This document shows, piece after piece, positions 1 to 9,296 of a stretch of DNA of 36,890 nt; positions within the stretch are counted from its first letter, which is position 1, and each line of letters begins with the position of its first letter. Source of the stretch: a bacterium (GTDB taxonomy: Bacteria > Actinomycetota > Acidimicrobiia > Acidimicrobiales > Bin134); NCBI GenBank assembly GCA_026709025.1, contig JAPOTT010000040.1, positions 23,019 to 59,908 on the forward strand, in the 5' to 3' direction. The notes beneath the pieces were generated by a model. The model searched no databases, was not told where the DNA came from, and saw only the letters and a list, made by a program, of their open reading frames with translations. A program made the position numbers and the translations under genes.

Positions 1-57
<57 letters not shown>

Positions 58-894
58 GATACTGCTCGGAGCATAATCAACGATGCTGTGTGGCGGCGAG
101 CTAGCGCGAGCCCATGGCATCAGTGGTGGTGCGACATTGCCGAGCCCATGCTCTTGGCCCTACACGCTACAGACAACCTTGCCGACTTGCGGCGAAAGTT
201 TGTGGACAGCTTTACCTCCAGTATGGCCTCTGCTGGATTGGACCGTTTTGAGGCTGCGGGGATGGTTGCGGAGTGGTGGCAACAAAGCAGCAACGAACTA
301 AAGACTGCCGCTAGCCGAGGGTGGAAGGCAGCAATCGAGGCTTGGCTCACCACAGCGGAAGCCAGCCAAGAGGAAAATAAAGATAAAACTAAAGGTAAGA
401 AAGCTCCCGATTTAGCTGAGTACACCGCCATAAAGCTTCTTGCCGGAAGCCAATTAGAACACAGGGCTGATCTGGTAGCTGAACACGCCCGTTTGGCAGT
501 TGAGATCAAAAGAACTGAAGCCTCAGAAGATGACGACGAAGCCGATGATGAGTTGAATGATGTGGTGAGCCCAGCCGAGCTAAAGAAGTTAAAGGCTGAA
601 CGCACCAAAGTAAAAAAGGCTTTGAAGGCTGTGGATGATGCTTTGCTTGCCGAAGCTCATCAAACCCTCCAAGCCATGCATAGTGATGATGCTCCGATAC
701 AAGCTCTAGGAGTACTATGCAACAGGATTGAACAGCTTGTAACTGAACACTTTGCCACCATTGAAAGTGATGCGCTCGCCTGGTACCAAAACCTCGTGAG
801 CAAATATAGCGTAACCTTAAGCAAGTTCGAAGCTGCACGAAACAATGCCACTACTCAACTCGCGAAACACCTCCAGGAGTTGGGCTATGAGTGA
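58..894 (+). CDS. hsdM: Type I restriction-modification methyltransferase subunit HsdM, 3' part
   Basis: The frame is open from the poly-G edge to the TGA at 892-894, so this is the C-terminal part of a longer protein (about 279 codons visible). The catalytic SAM-binding and NPPY regions lie outside the window. What is seen is a Trp-rich start (WHQWW), an acidic, Lys-rich stretch around residues 95-190 of the visible part, and a helical tail, as in the C-terminal region of HsdM that contacts HsdS. The identification rests mainly on context: the stop overlaps the start of hsdS by 8 bases and hsdR follows with a 4-base overlap. HsdM methylates the host's recognition sites and is needed, with HsdS and HsdR, for cleavage of unmodified DNA. 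The GTG at 88 is only the first in-frame start-like codon and is not the real start. Confidence 0.75.
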   Translation, partial: DTARSIINDAVWRRASASPWHQWWCDIAEPMLLALHATDNLADLRRKFVDSFTSSMASAGLDRFEAAGMVAEWWQQSSNELKTAASRGWKAAIEAWLTTAEASQEENKDKTKGKKAPDLAEYTAIKLLAGSQLEHRADLVAEHARLAVEIKRTEASEDDDEADDELNDVVSPAELKKLKAERTKVKKALKAVDDALLAEAHQTLQAMHSDDAPIQALGVLCNRIEQLVTEHFATIESDALAWYQNLVSKYSVTLSKFEAARNNATTQLAKHLQELGYE

Positions 895-1504
895 TAGCCA
901 CTTTTCTACAGTCACACTGCGAGATGTGCTAATGACAGTTGAAACTGGTAGTAGGCCACAGGGGGGATCAGATCAAAGTATGCATGGTATTCCTAGTCTT
1001 GGAGGCGAAAATATTAGATCAGATGGATCTCTTGACTTACATAATATACGTCGCATACCAGAGCAATTTTATTTGAAGATGAGTAGTGGGCATCTACATT
1101 CAGATGACGTGTTGATAAATAAGGATGGAGCTCAGACTGGCAAAATAGCAATATATAAAGGAGAGTTTGAGCAAGCTGCAATCAATGAACATTGTTTTCT
1201 CCTGAGAGGAGGACCAGTAATAGATCAGAATTATCTATATTATTGTCTTTTATCTCAAGATGTACAACGAAAAATTATTCTTCAAATAACTGGATCAGCT
1301 CAACCTGGGTTGAATCAGCGATTTTTTGACTACGTGCATATTCCATTACCACCCATAGAAGAACAGCGGCGGATTGCAGAGGTTCTTGATTCGGTTGATG
1401 AAACTATCCAAGCAGCCAAGCGGGAAAGAGACAAGCTTGTCCAACTGCGAGCGGGTTTAGCTGCTGATTTGCTCTCTGGTCGGGTTCGGACGGTGGTTGG
1501 GTGA
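887..1504 (+). CDS. hsdS: Type I restriction-modification specificity subunit HsdS, single-TRD form
   Basis: HsdS reads the DNA target for the methyltransferase and nuclease. The ATG at 887 overlaps the hsdM stop and is preferred to the upstream in-frame start at 845, which lies inside hsdM. The 205-residue protein has one target-recognition domain (roughly residues 5-150, including a GENI motif and the QPGLNQ segment before the helix) and one conserved helical region beginning PLPPIEEQRRIAEVLDSVDE and ending LLSGRVR. Usual HsdS proteins are about 400 residues with two such units. This is therefore a half-size subunit that would have to act as a dimer, or the remnant of a recombined gene. The recognition-domain part is visibly more AT-rich than hsdM and hsdR, as expected for exchanged recognition domains. 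Confidence 0.88.
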   Translation: MSDSHFSTVTLRDVLMTVETGSRPQGGSDQSMHGIPSLGGENIRSDGSLDLHNIRRIPEQFYLKMSSGHLHSDDVLINKDGAQTGKIAIYKGEFEQAAINEHCFLLRGGPVIDQNYLYYCLLSQDVQRKIILQITGSAQPGLNQRFFDYVHIPLPPIEEQRRIAEVLDSVDETIQAAKRERDKLVQLRAGLAADLLSGRVRTVVG

Positions 1505-4500
1505 ACTCAGGACCAGAGTGGGAGTTAGTAGAGAAGCCGCTCTTAGAGCATTTAGCGAAGCTGGGTTGGCAAACGCTCGTTTGGGGCAAACAACAAGAGG
1601 CTGATGCCGTTGGCCGCAACTCTGAGCGGAGCGTGTTGCTAGAGCAGCGTTTAACATCGGCACTGAGACGAATCAATCTTGGGCAAAAGAGCCAGCCATG
1701 GCTGGATGAGGATCGGATCAAGGCGGCGATAGCGGAACTGCGGTCAGCACCTGCTGGAGCCCCATTGTTGGAGGCCAACCAGCAGTCAACCGAGTTGCTA
1801 CTAAGCGGTGCCACCGTTCCAGGTTTAGACAGCAGCCGGGAGCAAACTATCAACTACATCTGCTGGGATAACTGGTTGGCTAACGATTTCTTAGCAGTGT
1901 CGCAGTTTCGGGTGTCCACGCCAGGCAGCCAACCCAACATCCGGCCCGATGTCACGCTGTTTGTGAACGGCATCCCATTGGTGGTGATCGAGGCCAAACC
2001 ACCCGGCACTGAAAGCGGTATCGCCGATGCCATTGACCAACTGCGGCGCTATGCCAACCAGCGCGGCAGCGAATCGCCTGAGGGTGCGGAGCAGTTATTT
2101 TGGAGCAATCAGTTCACAGTAGCCACTACTGGTGAGCGTGCCGAGGTGGGTACCTTCTCGGCGGAGCCCGAGCACTATCTGGCTTGGAAAGATCCATACC
2201 CAACCTCCCGAGAAAACATAGCAGCAGCACTACACAAGCCGGTTGAAACGGTCACCGAGCAGGAACTATTGACGGCAGGAATGTTGGAACCAGAGCGATT
2301 GCTAGACATCGTGCGGCATTTCACGCTTTTCAAAGAAACCGGCTCGAGTCGAACCATCAAGCTGGTGTGCCGGTATCAGCAACACAGAGGTGTGAAGAAG
2401 GCATTGCAACGGCTGCTGGCTGGAGCTACGCGCGCAGCTGATGGCCATATAGATCGCCGGGGTGGGATCATCTGGCACACCCAGGGCTCGGGCAAGAGCT
2501 TGACCATGGTTTTCCTCATCAGGGCAATGCGAAGCCACCCCGCGCTACGGAAGTTCAAGATCGTGTTGGTTACCGACCGCACCGATCTGGAGATACAGCT
2601 GCGCGATACAGCAGCGCTGACCGGCGAGACAGTAAAGGTGGCCAAGAGCGCAGCGGAGGTGCGTGAACTTCTGGCGCAACCCGGCCCCGGTGTAGTAATG
2701 GCGATGATTCAGAAATACCGCGATACCAACGGTGAGAGCGGTGATGGCTTGGGTACCGAGGAGACGTTCGAGGTGTTGAACGCGTCAGAGTCGATTCTCG
2801 TAATGGTGGATGAGGCTCACCGCTCTCAAGCGTCCACGCTTCATGCCAACCTGATGGCTGCGGTGCCCAACACGGCTCGGATTGGGTTTACCGGTACTCC
2901 GATCATCATGGGTAAGCGCAAGAAGACGCTGGAGATCTTTGGCGACTACATAGACCGCTACACGCTGGCCCAGTCGGAGGCTGATGAGTCTACGGTTCCG
3001 ATTCTCTATGAGGGGCGAACTACTGATGCCGCAATCAGTGGGGCATCAAAAATGGACGATGTGTTCTTCCAGTGGTTCCGCGATCTCACCGCTGCTCAAC
3101 GAGAAGCGCTCCAGAAGAAGTACGCCACCACCGCTCAGGTACTGCAAGCGCCCGAAGTGATTGCAGCTAAGGCGAAGGACATTTTGCGCCACTACATCTC
3201 CACTGTGATGCCCGATGGGTTCAAGGCAATGGTGGTGGCTAACAGCAGGGCAGCGTGTCTGCGCTATTACGAGGCCTTGAACACAGCTCGAGATGAACTG
3301 CTTTTTGAGTTAGAGCAGCATGGGACTGAGCTGGCAGAACAATCAGTTAGCTCAGTTGGCTCTAGGCAGCTTGATCTCGCTCAGTCATTTTTGCAAACCG
3401 CAGCATCCCAAGTTGATCTGATTCGTGCGCTGGAATTCGCGCCCGTCATTTCAGGAGACCATAACGATCCACCCCATTATGCCCAGTGGGTGGACAAACA
3501 GCGTCAGCAAGCTCACATCAACAGCTTCAAGCTACCTTTGGGGGTTGATGGTGACGGGCGTAGCCCGTTAGGGATTTTGATTGTGAAGTCGATGCTGCTC
3601 ACAGGGTTCGATGCCCCTTACGCTCAGGCCCTCTATGTAGATCGGATGATCCAAGAGGCCGAATTACTTCAAGCTGTGGCCCGCGTCAATCGAACCGCTC
3701 CAAAGAAATCTCACGGGTTGGTGGTGGACTACTACGGAGTATCATCTCAGCTCACCACCGCTCTTGCTGCCTATGCGGGAGATGATGGCCAGATTGATCC
3801 CGATGTGGAAGGTGCGCTGCGTCCGCTAACTGCCGAGATTGAGAAGTTAGAACCGCAGCGTCAGCGTGTCCGCCAGTTGTTTGTGCAGCGCGGGGTGGAG
3901 CCAGCTTCAACGCAAGCTTCTCTGGAGGCATGGGTTTGGCTGCTGCGCGATGAACGCCTCCGGGCTGAATTTGACGTGGCGCTGCGAATGTTCCTCAGAA
4001 CCTTTGACATCGTGCTGCCTCGTCCCGAAGCGCTGCCCTACGTAGATGATATTAAGCTGTTCAGCGAAGTTCAGATTCGGACGCGCCAGCGCTATCGAGA
4101 CACACCCGACGGTGATTTTGACCCGTTCAAGTACTCCGAGAAGGTAAGGCGGTTAATTGATGCGCACATCACCGTGCTCGACCTAACCCAGAAGATTCCG
4201 CCAGTACGGATCACCGATCCCGATTTCAGGATTCGTGTCAAAGGCATACATTCTGATCGGGCCAAAGCTTCGGAGATGGAGCACGCGGTGCGCCACCACA
4301 TCCACGAGCACCTAGACGAGGATCCGTCCTACTACGGGAAGCTCTCGCAACGAGTTGACGAGATTCTTGGGCGTCTTGAAGACAGGTGGGAGCAGATTGT
4401 CATTGAGTTTGAAGCGCTAATTGCTGAGGTCAATGATGGTCGAACCGATGAGAATAATACCGGGCTTGATCCGATTGTCGAGTTGCCGTTTTACGGGGTG

Positions 4501-4755
4501 ATGACTGAAGTGCTAGCCAGTTCCAGCCCCGATGCCGCAGACTTGCTTATTGAACTAACCCACAACCTTGTGGCAGATATCAGCAACACCATTGGCATTG
4601 TTGGGTTTTGGGACAATCCCATCAAACAAGACGACCTCCGCAAGTCTGTGAAGTGCCAGGTAGATGAGAGCGAGTTGTTCGATTTCGCGAACCTTGATGA
4701 GTTGGCTGTGCAAATCGTTGATCTAGCCAGAGCCAATCAGCAGCGGCTGATATGA
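1501..4755 (+). CDS. hsdR: Type I restriction endonuclease subunit HsdR
   Basis: This is the motor and nuclease subunit of the type I system, 1084 residues, a normal length. The GTG start overlaps the hsdS stop (GTGA). In order: the N-terminal nuclease domain with D150 and E164-A-K166 (PD-(D/E)xK type); Walker A (HTQGSGKS) near residue 328; the DEAH box (VDEAHRS) near 435; the GFTGTP motif III near 463; motif VI (QAVARVNR) near 723; then a long helical C-terminal region that docks onto the methyltransferase. All motor motifs look intact, so the protein is probably functional. Its 3' end overlaps the next gene by the same ATGA arrangement, which makes a four-gene translationally coupled operon. 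Confidence 0.95.
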   Translation: MNSGPEWELVEKPLLEHLAKLGWQTLVWGKQQEADAVGRNSERSVLLEQRLTSALRRINLGQKSQPWLDEDRIKAAIAELRSAPAGAPLLEANQQSTELLLSGATVPGLDSSREQTINYICWDNWLANDFLAVSQFRVSTPGSQPNIRPDVTLFVNGIPLVVIEAKPPGTESGIADAIDQLRRYANQRGSESPEGAEQLFWSNQFTVATTGERAEVGTFSAEPEHYLAWKDPYPTSRENIAAALHKPVETVTEQELLTAGMLEPERLLDIVRHFTLFKETGSSRTIKLVCRYQQHRGVKKALQRLLAGATRAADGHIDRRGGIIWHTQGSGKSLTMVFLIRAMRSHPALRKFKIVLVTDRTDLEIQLRDTAALTGETVKVAKSAAEVRELLAQPGPGVVMAMIQKYRDTNGESGDGLGTEETFEVLNASESILVMVDEAHRSQASTLHANLMAAVPNTARIGFTGTPIIMGKRKKTLEIFGDYIDRYTLAQSEADESTVPILYEGRTTDAAISGASKMDDVFFQWFRDLTAAQREALQKKYATTAQVLQAPEVIAAKAKDILRHYISTVMPDGFKAMVVANSRAACLRYYEALNTARDELLFELEQHGTELAEQSVSSVGSRQLDLAQSFLQTAASQVDLIRALEFAPVISGDHNDPPHYAQWVDKQRQQAHINSFKLPLGVDGDGRSPLGILIVKSMLLTGFDAPYAQALYVDRMIQEAELLQAVARVNRTAPKKSHGLVVDYYGVSSQLTTALAAYAGDDGQIDPDVEGALRPLTAEIEKLEPQRQRVRQLFVQRGVEPASTQASLEAWVWLLRDERLRAEFDVALRMFLRTFDIVLPRPEALPYVDDIKLFSEVQIRTRQRYRDTPDGDFDPFKYSEKVRRLIDAHITVLDLTQKIPPVRITDPDFRIRVKGIHSDRAKASEMEHAVRHHIHEHLDEDPSYYGKLSQRVDEILGRLEDRWEQIVIEFEALIAEVNDGRTDENNTGLDPIVELPFYGVMTEVLASSSPDAADLLIELTHNLVADISNTIGIVGFWDNPIKQDDLRKSVKCQVDESELFDFANLDELAVQIVDLARANQQRLI

Positions 4756-5510
4756 CCGTTGTCGCCGACGCTCCTATCCACGACCTTCGCGAGCTAGTTG
4801 TGGGCGACTTGGTGTTGAGGGTGGCTCCGCCCGGCAAGCGCACCACCATCCAGATCACGGTTGAGCGCGATGCCTCGCTCGGGCTAAAAGCACCGCCTGA
4901 TACCACCATTGAACGAGCAACCCAGTTTGTGGTTGCCAAGCGCCAGTGGGTTTATCGAAAGCTAGCTGAGAAAGATGCCATAGGCGGCCCGCCGGTTACC
5001 AAGCAGTTTGTGGAGGGGGAAGGTTTTACCTATCTGGGCCGCAGCTACCGGCTAGCCATCTCCGAGCAGACCACCGAAGTTCGCCTAGAACGAGGCCGCT
5101 TCCACATCAATCCCGCCCAAACTGCTCAGGGTACGGCCGCCATGCGCCGTTGGTATATAGCCACGGGCACACGTTGGCTCCAAAAGAGGATACGCCCCTG
5201 GGCCACCCGGATGGGCAATGACACCGTTAGCGTCACAGTGCGGGATTTAGGTTACCGCTGGGGCTCAGCCCGACCCACCGAGGGCCCCCAGCGCATCAAC
5301 GTCCACTGGGCCGCCTTCCAACTCCCGCCCAGCCTCATTGATTACATCTGTGTCCACGAACTAGCTCACCTGCACGAAGCCAACCACACCCCCGATTTCT
5401 GGGCCAAAGTTGCCCGCACAATGCCCACCTACGAAACCCAAAAAACCAAGCTAGCCGCCTACGGCAAAACCACCTGGCTAGGAGCAGTAACAGAGAGGCA
5501 AACGAAATGA
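4752..5510 (+). CDS. YgjP-like (DUF45/WLM) zinc metallopeptidase
   Basis: The 252-residue protein carries the zinc-binding helix HELAH (H202, E203, H206) with a third likely ligand at H212 (HEANHTPDFW), preceded by the family's RWGSA motif at 169-173. This matches the DUF45/YgjP-like metallopeptidases, usually 230-260 residues, which commonly sit as the last gene of type I restriction operons. The ATG overlaps the hsdR stop, so it is co-translated with the restriction operon. The substrate is unknown. A role in turnover or control of the restriction complex is inferred only from the recurring linkage. There is no signal peptide, so it is probably cytoplasmic. Confidence 0.88.
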   Translation: MTVVADAPIHDLRELVVGDLVLRVAPPGKRTTIQITVERDASLGLKAPPDTTIERATQFVVAKRQWVYRKLAEKDAIGGPPVTKQFVEGEGFTYLGRSYRLAISEQTTEVRLERGRFHINPAQTAQGTAAMRRWYIATGTRWLQKRIRPWATRMGNDTVSVTVRDLGYRWGSARPTEGPQRINVHWAAFQLPPSLIDYICVHELAHLHEANHTPDFWAKVARTMPTYETQKTKLAAYGKTTWLGAVTERQTK

Positions 5511-5528
5511 TTGTTGAAAATCTAAGGA

Positions 5529-6695
5529 TCACCCAATCCAACAAATCTCTCGATCACAAAAATCACCTTGGCCATTATCGTCAATTAGACCTTCAGTGTG
5601 GAGTAAGTTTATAACTTGTCTTAGGTGACGAGTTCTTGCTTTGCCTAGCATTGCGCTATACACGTCTTCAATATGATCAATCAACCGAATACAACGTTGT
5701 TCCTTTATGATGCTAGACACGTGGTCTTTCAGGTATTCTAAAGCTTCTGATTCCAATAGTTCTTCAACGTTGCTACGGTCGGGTATATCTTCCTGAAAGA
5801 GTGTCTGTAGCCCACTGGTTGCCTTAAGCTGTAGATTTCTCTCGTAGTCTTTTTTATCACAGTGATGTAACCAGTCAACATAGGCCATCGATGCTTGATC
5901 TGCAAAATCCCAATGCGCTTTCTGGTTTTTAGAGAATAGGATTAGCTTATATTTAGGTAGATGACCAGGTCGTTGTCTAACTACAATACTTGTTGAGATA
6001 GCACTACTTTCATTGCTGACAGAGGTTGAAAATTGAGTAGAGACCGACATCGCAGCTTTTGTAGATTCACCCGATTTATTGGCATTTGCAAACTTTTCGC
6101 GCCAATCAACTATGCCTAGAGTTTCATCGAGTCTGCGTACATTTTGTATTGCACTCTTACTGTCCAAGATTCCTGCTCGACCTATACGGGCAACGCTAGA
6201 AAGGCTGAAGTGATAGATCACATCAATTGGCTGATTTATTGAAGAGCGCTCAAGAATTTGGAGTAGTTTTGTTCGGTTGAGCGCTAGTCCAAAAGGATCG
6301 ATGAAGATAAGTAACGCGTAACCAACATATCGCTCAAGAAGTGTGTCTATAGCTTGGTCAAAAGGAGTGTCAAGCAGCATATCGGGACGGACTTTAGCTT
6401 CCTTTAGCGACTCCTGTAGCTTATTATAGTACTGTAGGTCAGGTTCTATAAAGCAAAGTTTGACTTGACGCCCAAATACTTCAGCTCGAGTGGCTTCTGA
6501 AGCAAGTAAGATTGGTGATCCTGGGCTGCCATCTTCATATCTACCCGCTCCAGCGTAGGCATCTATAAAGGCCACTCGGCCGCGTGTTGCACTTCCTGCT
6601 CGACCTGCAAAATAGTGGGCGTAACGGGTCAGGATACCATGCTTAAGTACTGCCTGAGGATTGCGTTCACCGAAGAAGTTTGAATGAGATGTCAT
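5529..6695 (-). CDS. tcmP: Three-Cys-motif partner protein TcmP
   Basis: The 388-residue product starts with HSNFFGERNPQAVLKHGIL and contains FIDAYAGAGRYEDG near residue 43-56. That is the typical opening of the TcmP family, with a glycine-rich, methyltransferase-like FxDxYAGxG loop. A second feature is the LLIFIDPFGL motif near residue 127. TcmP proteins are named for being encoded next to three-Cys-motif Gp37/Gp68 (DUF5131) proteins, exactly as here: the ATG overlaps the stop of the DUF5131 gene by four bases. The biochemical function is not established; a nucleotide- or SAM-binding role is only suggested by the loop. Base composition is noticeably more AT-rich than in hsdR, which suggests separate acquisition. 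It converges on the peptidase gene with an 18-base gap. Confidence 0.85.
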   Translation of the reverse strand: MTSHSNFFGERNPQAVLKHGILTRYAHYFAGRAGSATRGRVAFIDAYAGAGRYEDGSPGSPILLASEATRAEVFGRQVKLCFIEPDLQYYNKLQESLKEAKVRPDMLLDTPFDQAIDTLLERYVGYALLIFIDPFGLALNRTKLLQILERSSINQPIDVIYHFSLSSVARIGRAGILDSKSAIQNVRRLDETLGIVDWREKFANANKSGESTKAAMSVSTQFSTSVSNESSAISTSIVVRQRPGHLPKYKLILFSKNQKAHWDFADQASMAYVDWLHHCDKKDYERNLQLKATSGLQTLFQEDIPDRSNVEELLESEALEYLKDHVSSIIKEQRCIRLIDHIEDVYSAMLGKARTRHLRQVINLLHTEGLIDDNGQGDFCDREICWIG

Positions 6696-7447
6696 CGTTG
6701 CTTAGCTGGAGTATAATTTGGTAAGTCGTCCCATGTGCGCCCATCCAGGATGCGTCCCCCTGCTTTAGGTGTTCGCCCACCCCATTGTTTGAAAAAGAAC
6801 TTAACACCAGATGTCAGGCAATGGTCGCGAAGCTCCCTGCCCCAATTTATGTTCATAGGACGACAATCAGGCCCCGACTCTCCACCTACAATAACCCAGT
6901 CGATACCGTCTAGATTAATAGGTCCGATTGGACCAAGTAGCGGTTCTGCCGAGATGAAGCGAACGTTAGACGGAACCGTTCGAAGGTGATCAGCTCTAAA
7001 TCCATATCGCGCCGTTTCGATGCTGACACCCATCCACACGTTGTGAGGCCACGATAACTGAGGTGCCAGTTTTGTGAGTCGCTTAGATCGTTTGGTGAGT
7101 ACTTGGTAAGTGTGCTGAGGAGTCTCTGTCATCACATCAAAGACATCTTGGATAAATTCGATAGGGACATCCTCATGAAAGAGATCGCTCATAGAGTTTA
7201 CAAAAACCAGTCGCGGTTGCTTCCATGTTTTGGGGATGTCTAGAGAATTTTCATGGGTAGTTAGCCGAAAGCCTGGTCCGCTGGTTCTAGGATCTCCATC
7301 TTCCTGGTATTTGGTGACACCCATTGCCTTTAGTCGGCGTGCTAGAGTCAGCGCATAGCAATTATCGCAACCCTGCGATGTGCGATCGCATCCCGTTGTG
7401 GGGTTCCATGTTGATTCTGTCCACTCAATCTGAGATTGCTGGCCCAT
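6692..7447 (-). CDS. DUF5131 / phage Gp37-Gp68 family protein with three-Cys motif
   Basis: The 251-residue protein opens with QIEWTESTWNPTTGC and has C20-x6-C27-x2-C30 followed by YA. This is the hallmark of the Gp37/Gp68 family, found in phages and bacterial islands; the cysteine spacing suggests a metal or iron-sulfur site related to radical-SAM-like proteins (inference). Other family segments seen are FVNSMSDLFHEDVP, WMGVSIE, FISAEPLLGP and VIVGGESGP. It is the first gene of a two-gene minus-strand operon and its TGA overlaps the tcmP ATG. Upstream there is a GAAAGG ribosome site and a TAATAT -10-like hexamer (7484-7489). The reaction it catalyses is not known. Confidence 0.88.
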   Translation of the reverse strand: MGQQSQIEWTESTWNPTTGCDRTSQGCDNCYALTLARRLKAMGVTKYQEDGDPRTSGPGFRLTTHENSLDIPKTWKQPRLVFVNSMSDLFHEDVPIEFIQDVFDVMTETPQHTYQVLTKRSKRLTKLAPQLSWPHNVWMGVSIETARYGFRADHLRTVPSNVRFISAEPLLGPIGPINLDGIDWVIVGGESGPDCRPMNINWGRELRDHCLTSGVKFFFKQWGGRTPKAGGRILDGRTWDDLPNYTPAKQR

Positions 7448-7589
7448 TTTTGCAAACCTTTCGCAATACGGATTGTCTCTGCCATATTAGGTGTGGCTTA
7501 TGACAATATCGGAACTAGCACGGTTACCACGCCGAGAGCCAAATTTCGGACATGGCTTGTCATTGCTGGAAAGCCTACCAATACAGGGT

Positions 7590-9203
7590 TTACAGGGTTA
7601 CGCCGCCGTAGGTTATGTTGGTTAGGTGGGCCATTTCGCGGTGGAATGTGGTTAGGTCGTCGGTGCAGAATTGTTTCAGGTGGGTGTGCCCACAGGCCCT
7701 CGCCAAAACGCTCATAAGCTCCACTGAGGCGCAGAAGAAGTTGTGCAGCCGCACAGCGGCTTCTTGCACGGGTAGTCGGGCTCGCAGTTCGGGGCGCTGA
7801 GTGGCGATTCCTACCGGGCAGTTGTTGCTGGCACACGCCCTCATGCCTAAACAGCCGATGGCTTGCATAGCCGCATTGGACACAGCCACGGCATCGGCCC
7901 CCAAAGCTAGCGCTTTGGCGAAATCAGGGGGCGTGCGCAAACCACCGGTAACAATCAGCGTTACATCACGGCGGCCTCGGGCATCAAGATGGCGGCGGGC
8001 CCTTGCCAACCCTGGAATGGTTGGAACCGATATGTGGTCGCGAAAGATCACAGGGGCAGCGCCTGTGCCTCCACCCCGACCATCCAAGATGATGTAGTCC
8101 ACCCCAATCCGCAGGGCGGCATCAATGTCATCCTCAATGTGCTGGGCCGACATCTTCACCCCGATGGGAACCCCACCCGAAGCCTCGCGCACGCTCTCAG
8201 CAAACTGCCGAAAATCGTCCTCGCTTATCAGATCCTCAAAAGCAGATGGTGAAATGGCTGGAGTGCCCGGCTCCAACCCCCGCACCTCGGCGATACGGCC
8301 CTGCACCTTATTACCAGGCAGGTGACCTCCGGTGCCGGTTTTGGCCCCTTGGCCTAGCTTGAAGTGAAAGGCTTGCGCCGAAGCCGCCTTGTCCATCCCC
8401 CAGCCGAACTTACCGCTAGCTAATTCATAGAAGTAGCGAGAGCTCTCGGCTTTCTCCTCGGGCAGCATCCCGCCCTCACCCGAGCAGATGCCGGTGCCAG
8501 ATAGTTCTGCGCCTCGAGCCAGAGCCACTTTTGCCTCCTGCGAAAGCGCCCCAAAGCTCATATCGCTCACCAAAAGGGGTATTTCCAAGCGCAACGGCTG
8601 TTCAGAGTTAGGGCCAATTACCACCTCGGTATCAACCTGCACATCTTCAAGCTGCGGGCGACGAGCCAACTGAGCAGTAACAAACTGGATGTCGTCCCAG
8701 CTTGGCAGCTCGTCGCGGGCCACGCCCATGGATGTAACCGGCCCATGATGTCCCACATACTTCAAGCCCTCATCGGCCAGTTGCCGGATGAGCCCCACAT
8801 GAGGCTCAGCGCTGTCACCGTGGGGATCAGCATAAGCACCCTGATAAGCCGAACGGTCAAACGGCTGCGGATGTTCCTTTTCCCAGCCCAGTATCTCATC
8901 TAGGTCTACCAGCAGATCATCCCCATCTATCCAAGAGGCGAACCGAGTTAGCCGCTCAGCGTTGTCGTAGCTAGACACGCCGGTTTGAAACACGTAATCC
9001 CAACCGTGCAACCCGCAAACCAGATTGTTACCCTCGATGCTGCCATCGCACAAAAGCGCCCCTCGATGCAAACAACGTCCGTATAACACCGAGTGGTTGT
9101 TGTCGTAGCGCACAATCACAAGGTCTACGTTGCTAACCAAAACACCCACCGGCACCCTGTCTGGCACCTCACTCCAAGTGGCAACCTTATGTGGCAGCAT
9201 CAC
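7590..9203 (-). CDS. Rieske [2Fe-2S] - glutamate synthase-type FMN domain fusion protein
   Basis: 537 residues. The N-terminal Rieske domain (about 1-105) has C44-L-H46 and C63-G-L-H66, with 16 residues between, giving the four cluster ligands. The rest (about 145-520) is a glutamate-synthase large-subunit FMN/central barrel: the GTGICSGEGGM loop, GQGAKTGTGGHLPG near 285-298, IILDGRGGGTGAAP near 371-384, and C451-x5-C457-x4-C462, the [3Fe-4S] signature. No glutamine amidotransferase or NADPH subunit is adjacent, so ammonia-dependent glutamate synthesis cannot be assumed. A redox enzyme taking electrons through the Rieske centre is the better inference. It is divergent from the zinc-chaperone-like lipoprotein gene and the intergenic region holds a Fur-family palindrome, so metal control is possible. 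Confidence 0.88.
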   Translation of the reverse strand: MMLPHKVATWSEVPDRVPVGVLVSNVDLVIVRYDNNHSVLYGRCLHRGALLCDGSIEGNNLVCGLHGWDYVFQTGVSSYDNAERLTRFASWIDGDDLLVDLDEILGWEKEHPQPFDRSAYQGAYADPHGDSAEPHVGLIRQLADEGLKYVGHHGPVTSMGVARDELPSWDDIQFVTAQLARRPQLEDVQVDTEVVIGPNSEQPLRLEIPLLVSDMSFGALSQEAKVALARGAELSGTGICSGEGGMLPEEKAESSRYFYELASGKFGWGMDKAASAQAFHFKLGQGAKTGTGGHLPGNKVQGRIAEVRGLEPGTPAISPSAFEDLISEDDFRQFAESVREASGGVPIGVKMSAQHIEDDIDAALRIGVDYIILDGRGGGTGAAPVIFRDHISVPTIPGLARARRHLDARGRRDVTLIVTGGLRTPPDFAKALALGADAVAVSNAAMQAIGCLGMRACASNNCPVGIATQRPELRARLPVQEAAVRLHNFFCASVELMSVLARACGHTHLKQFCTDDLTTFHREMAHLTNITYGGVTL

Positions 9204-9296
9204 ACCTCCCCCTCAAATAACGCTCACCAAACAAGCACCACACTAGCCGTAATACCAACTCAGATGCAGCTATAGATCATCCACACTATCTAATTT

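Noticed and set aside
120-608. 162-residue minus-strand ORF inside hsdM
   Set aside because: It is low-complexity Ser/Ala-rich, antisense to a frame that is continuous with the operon, and has no recognisable domain.
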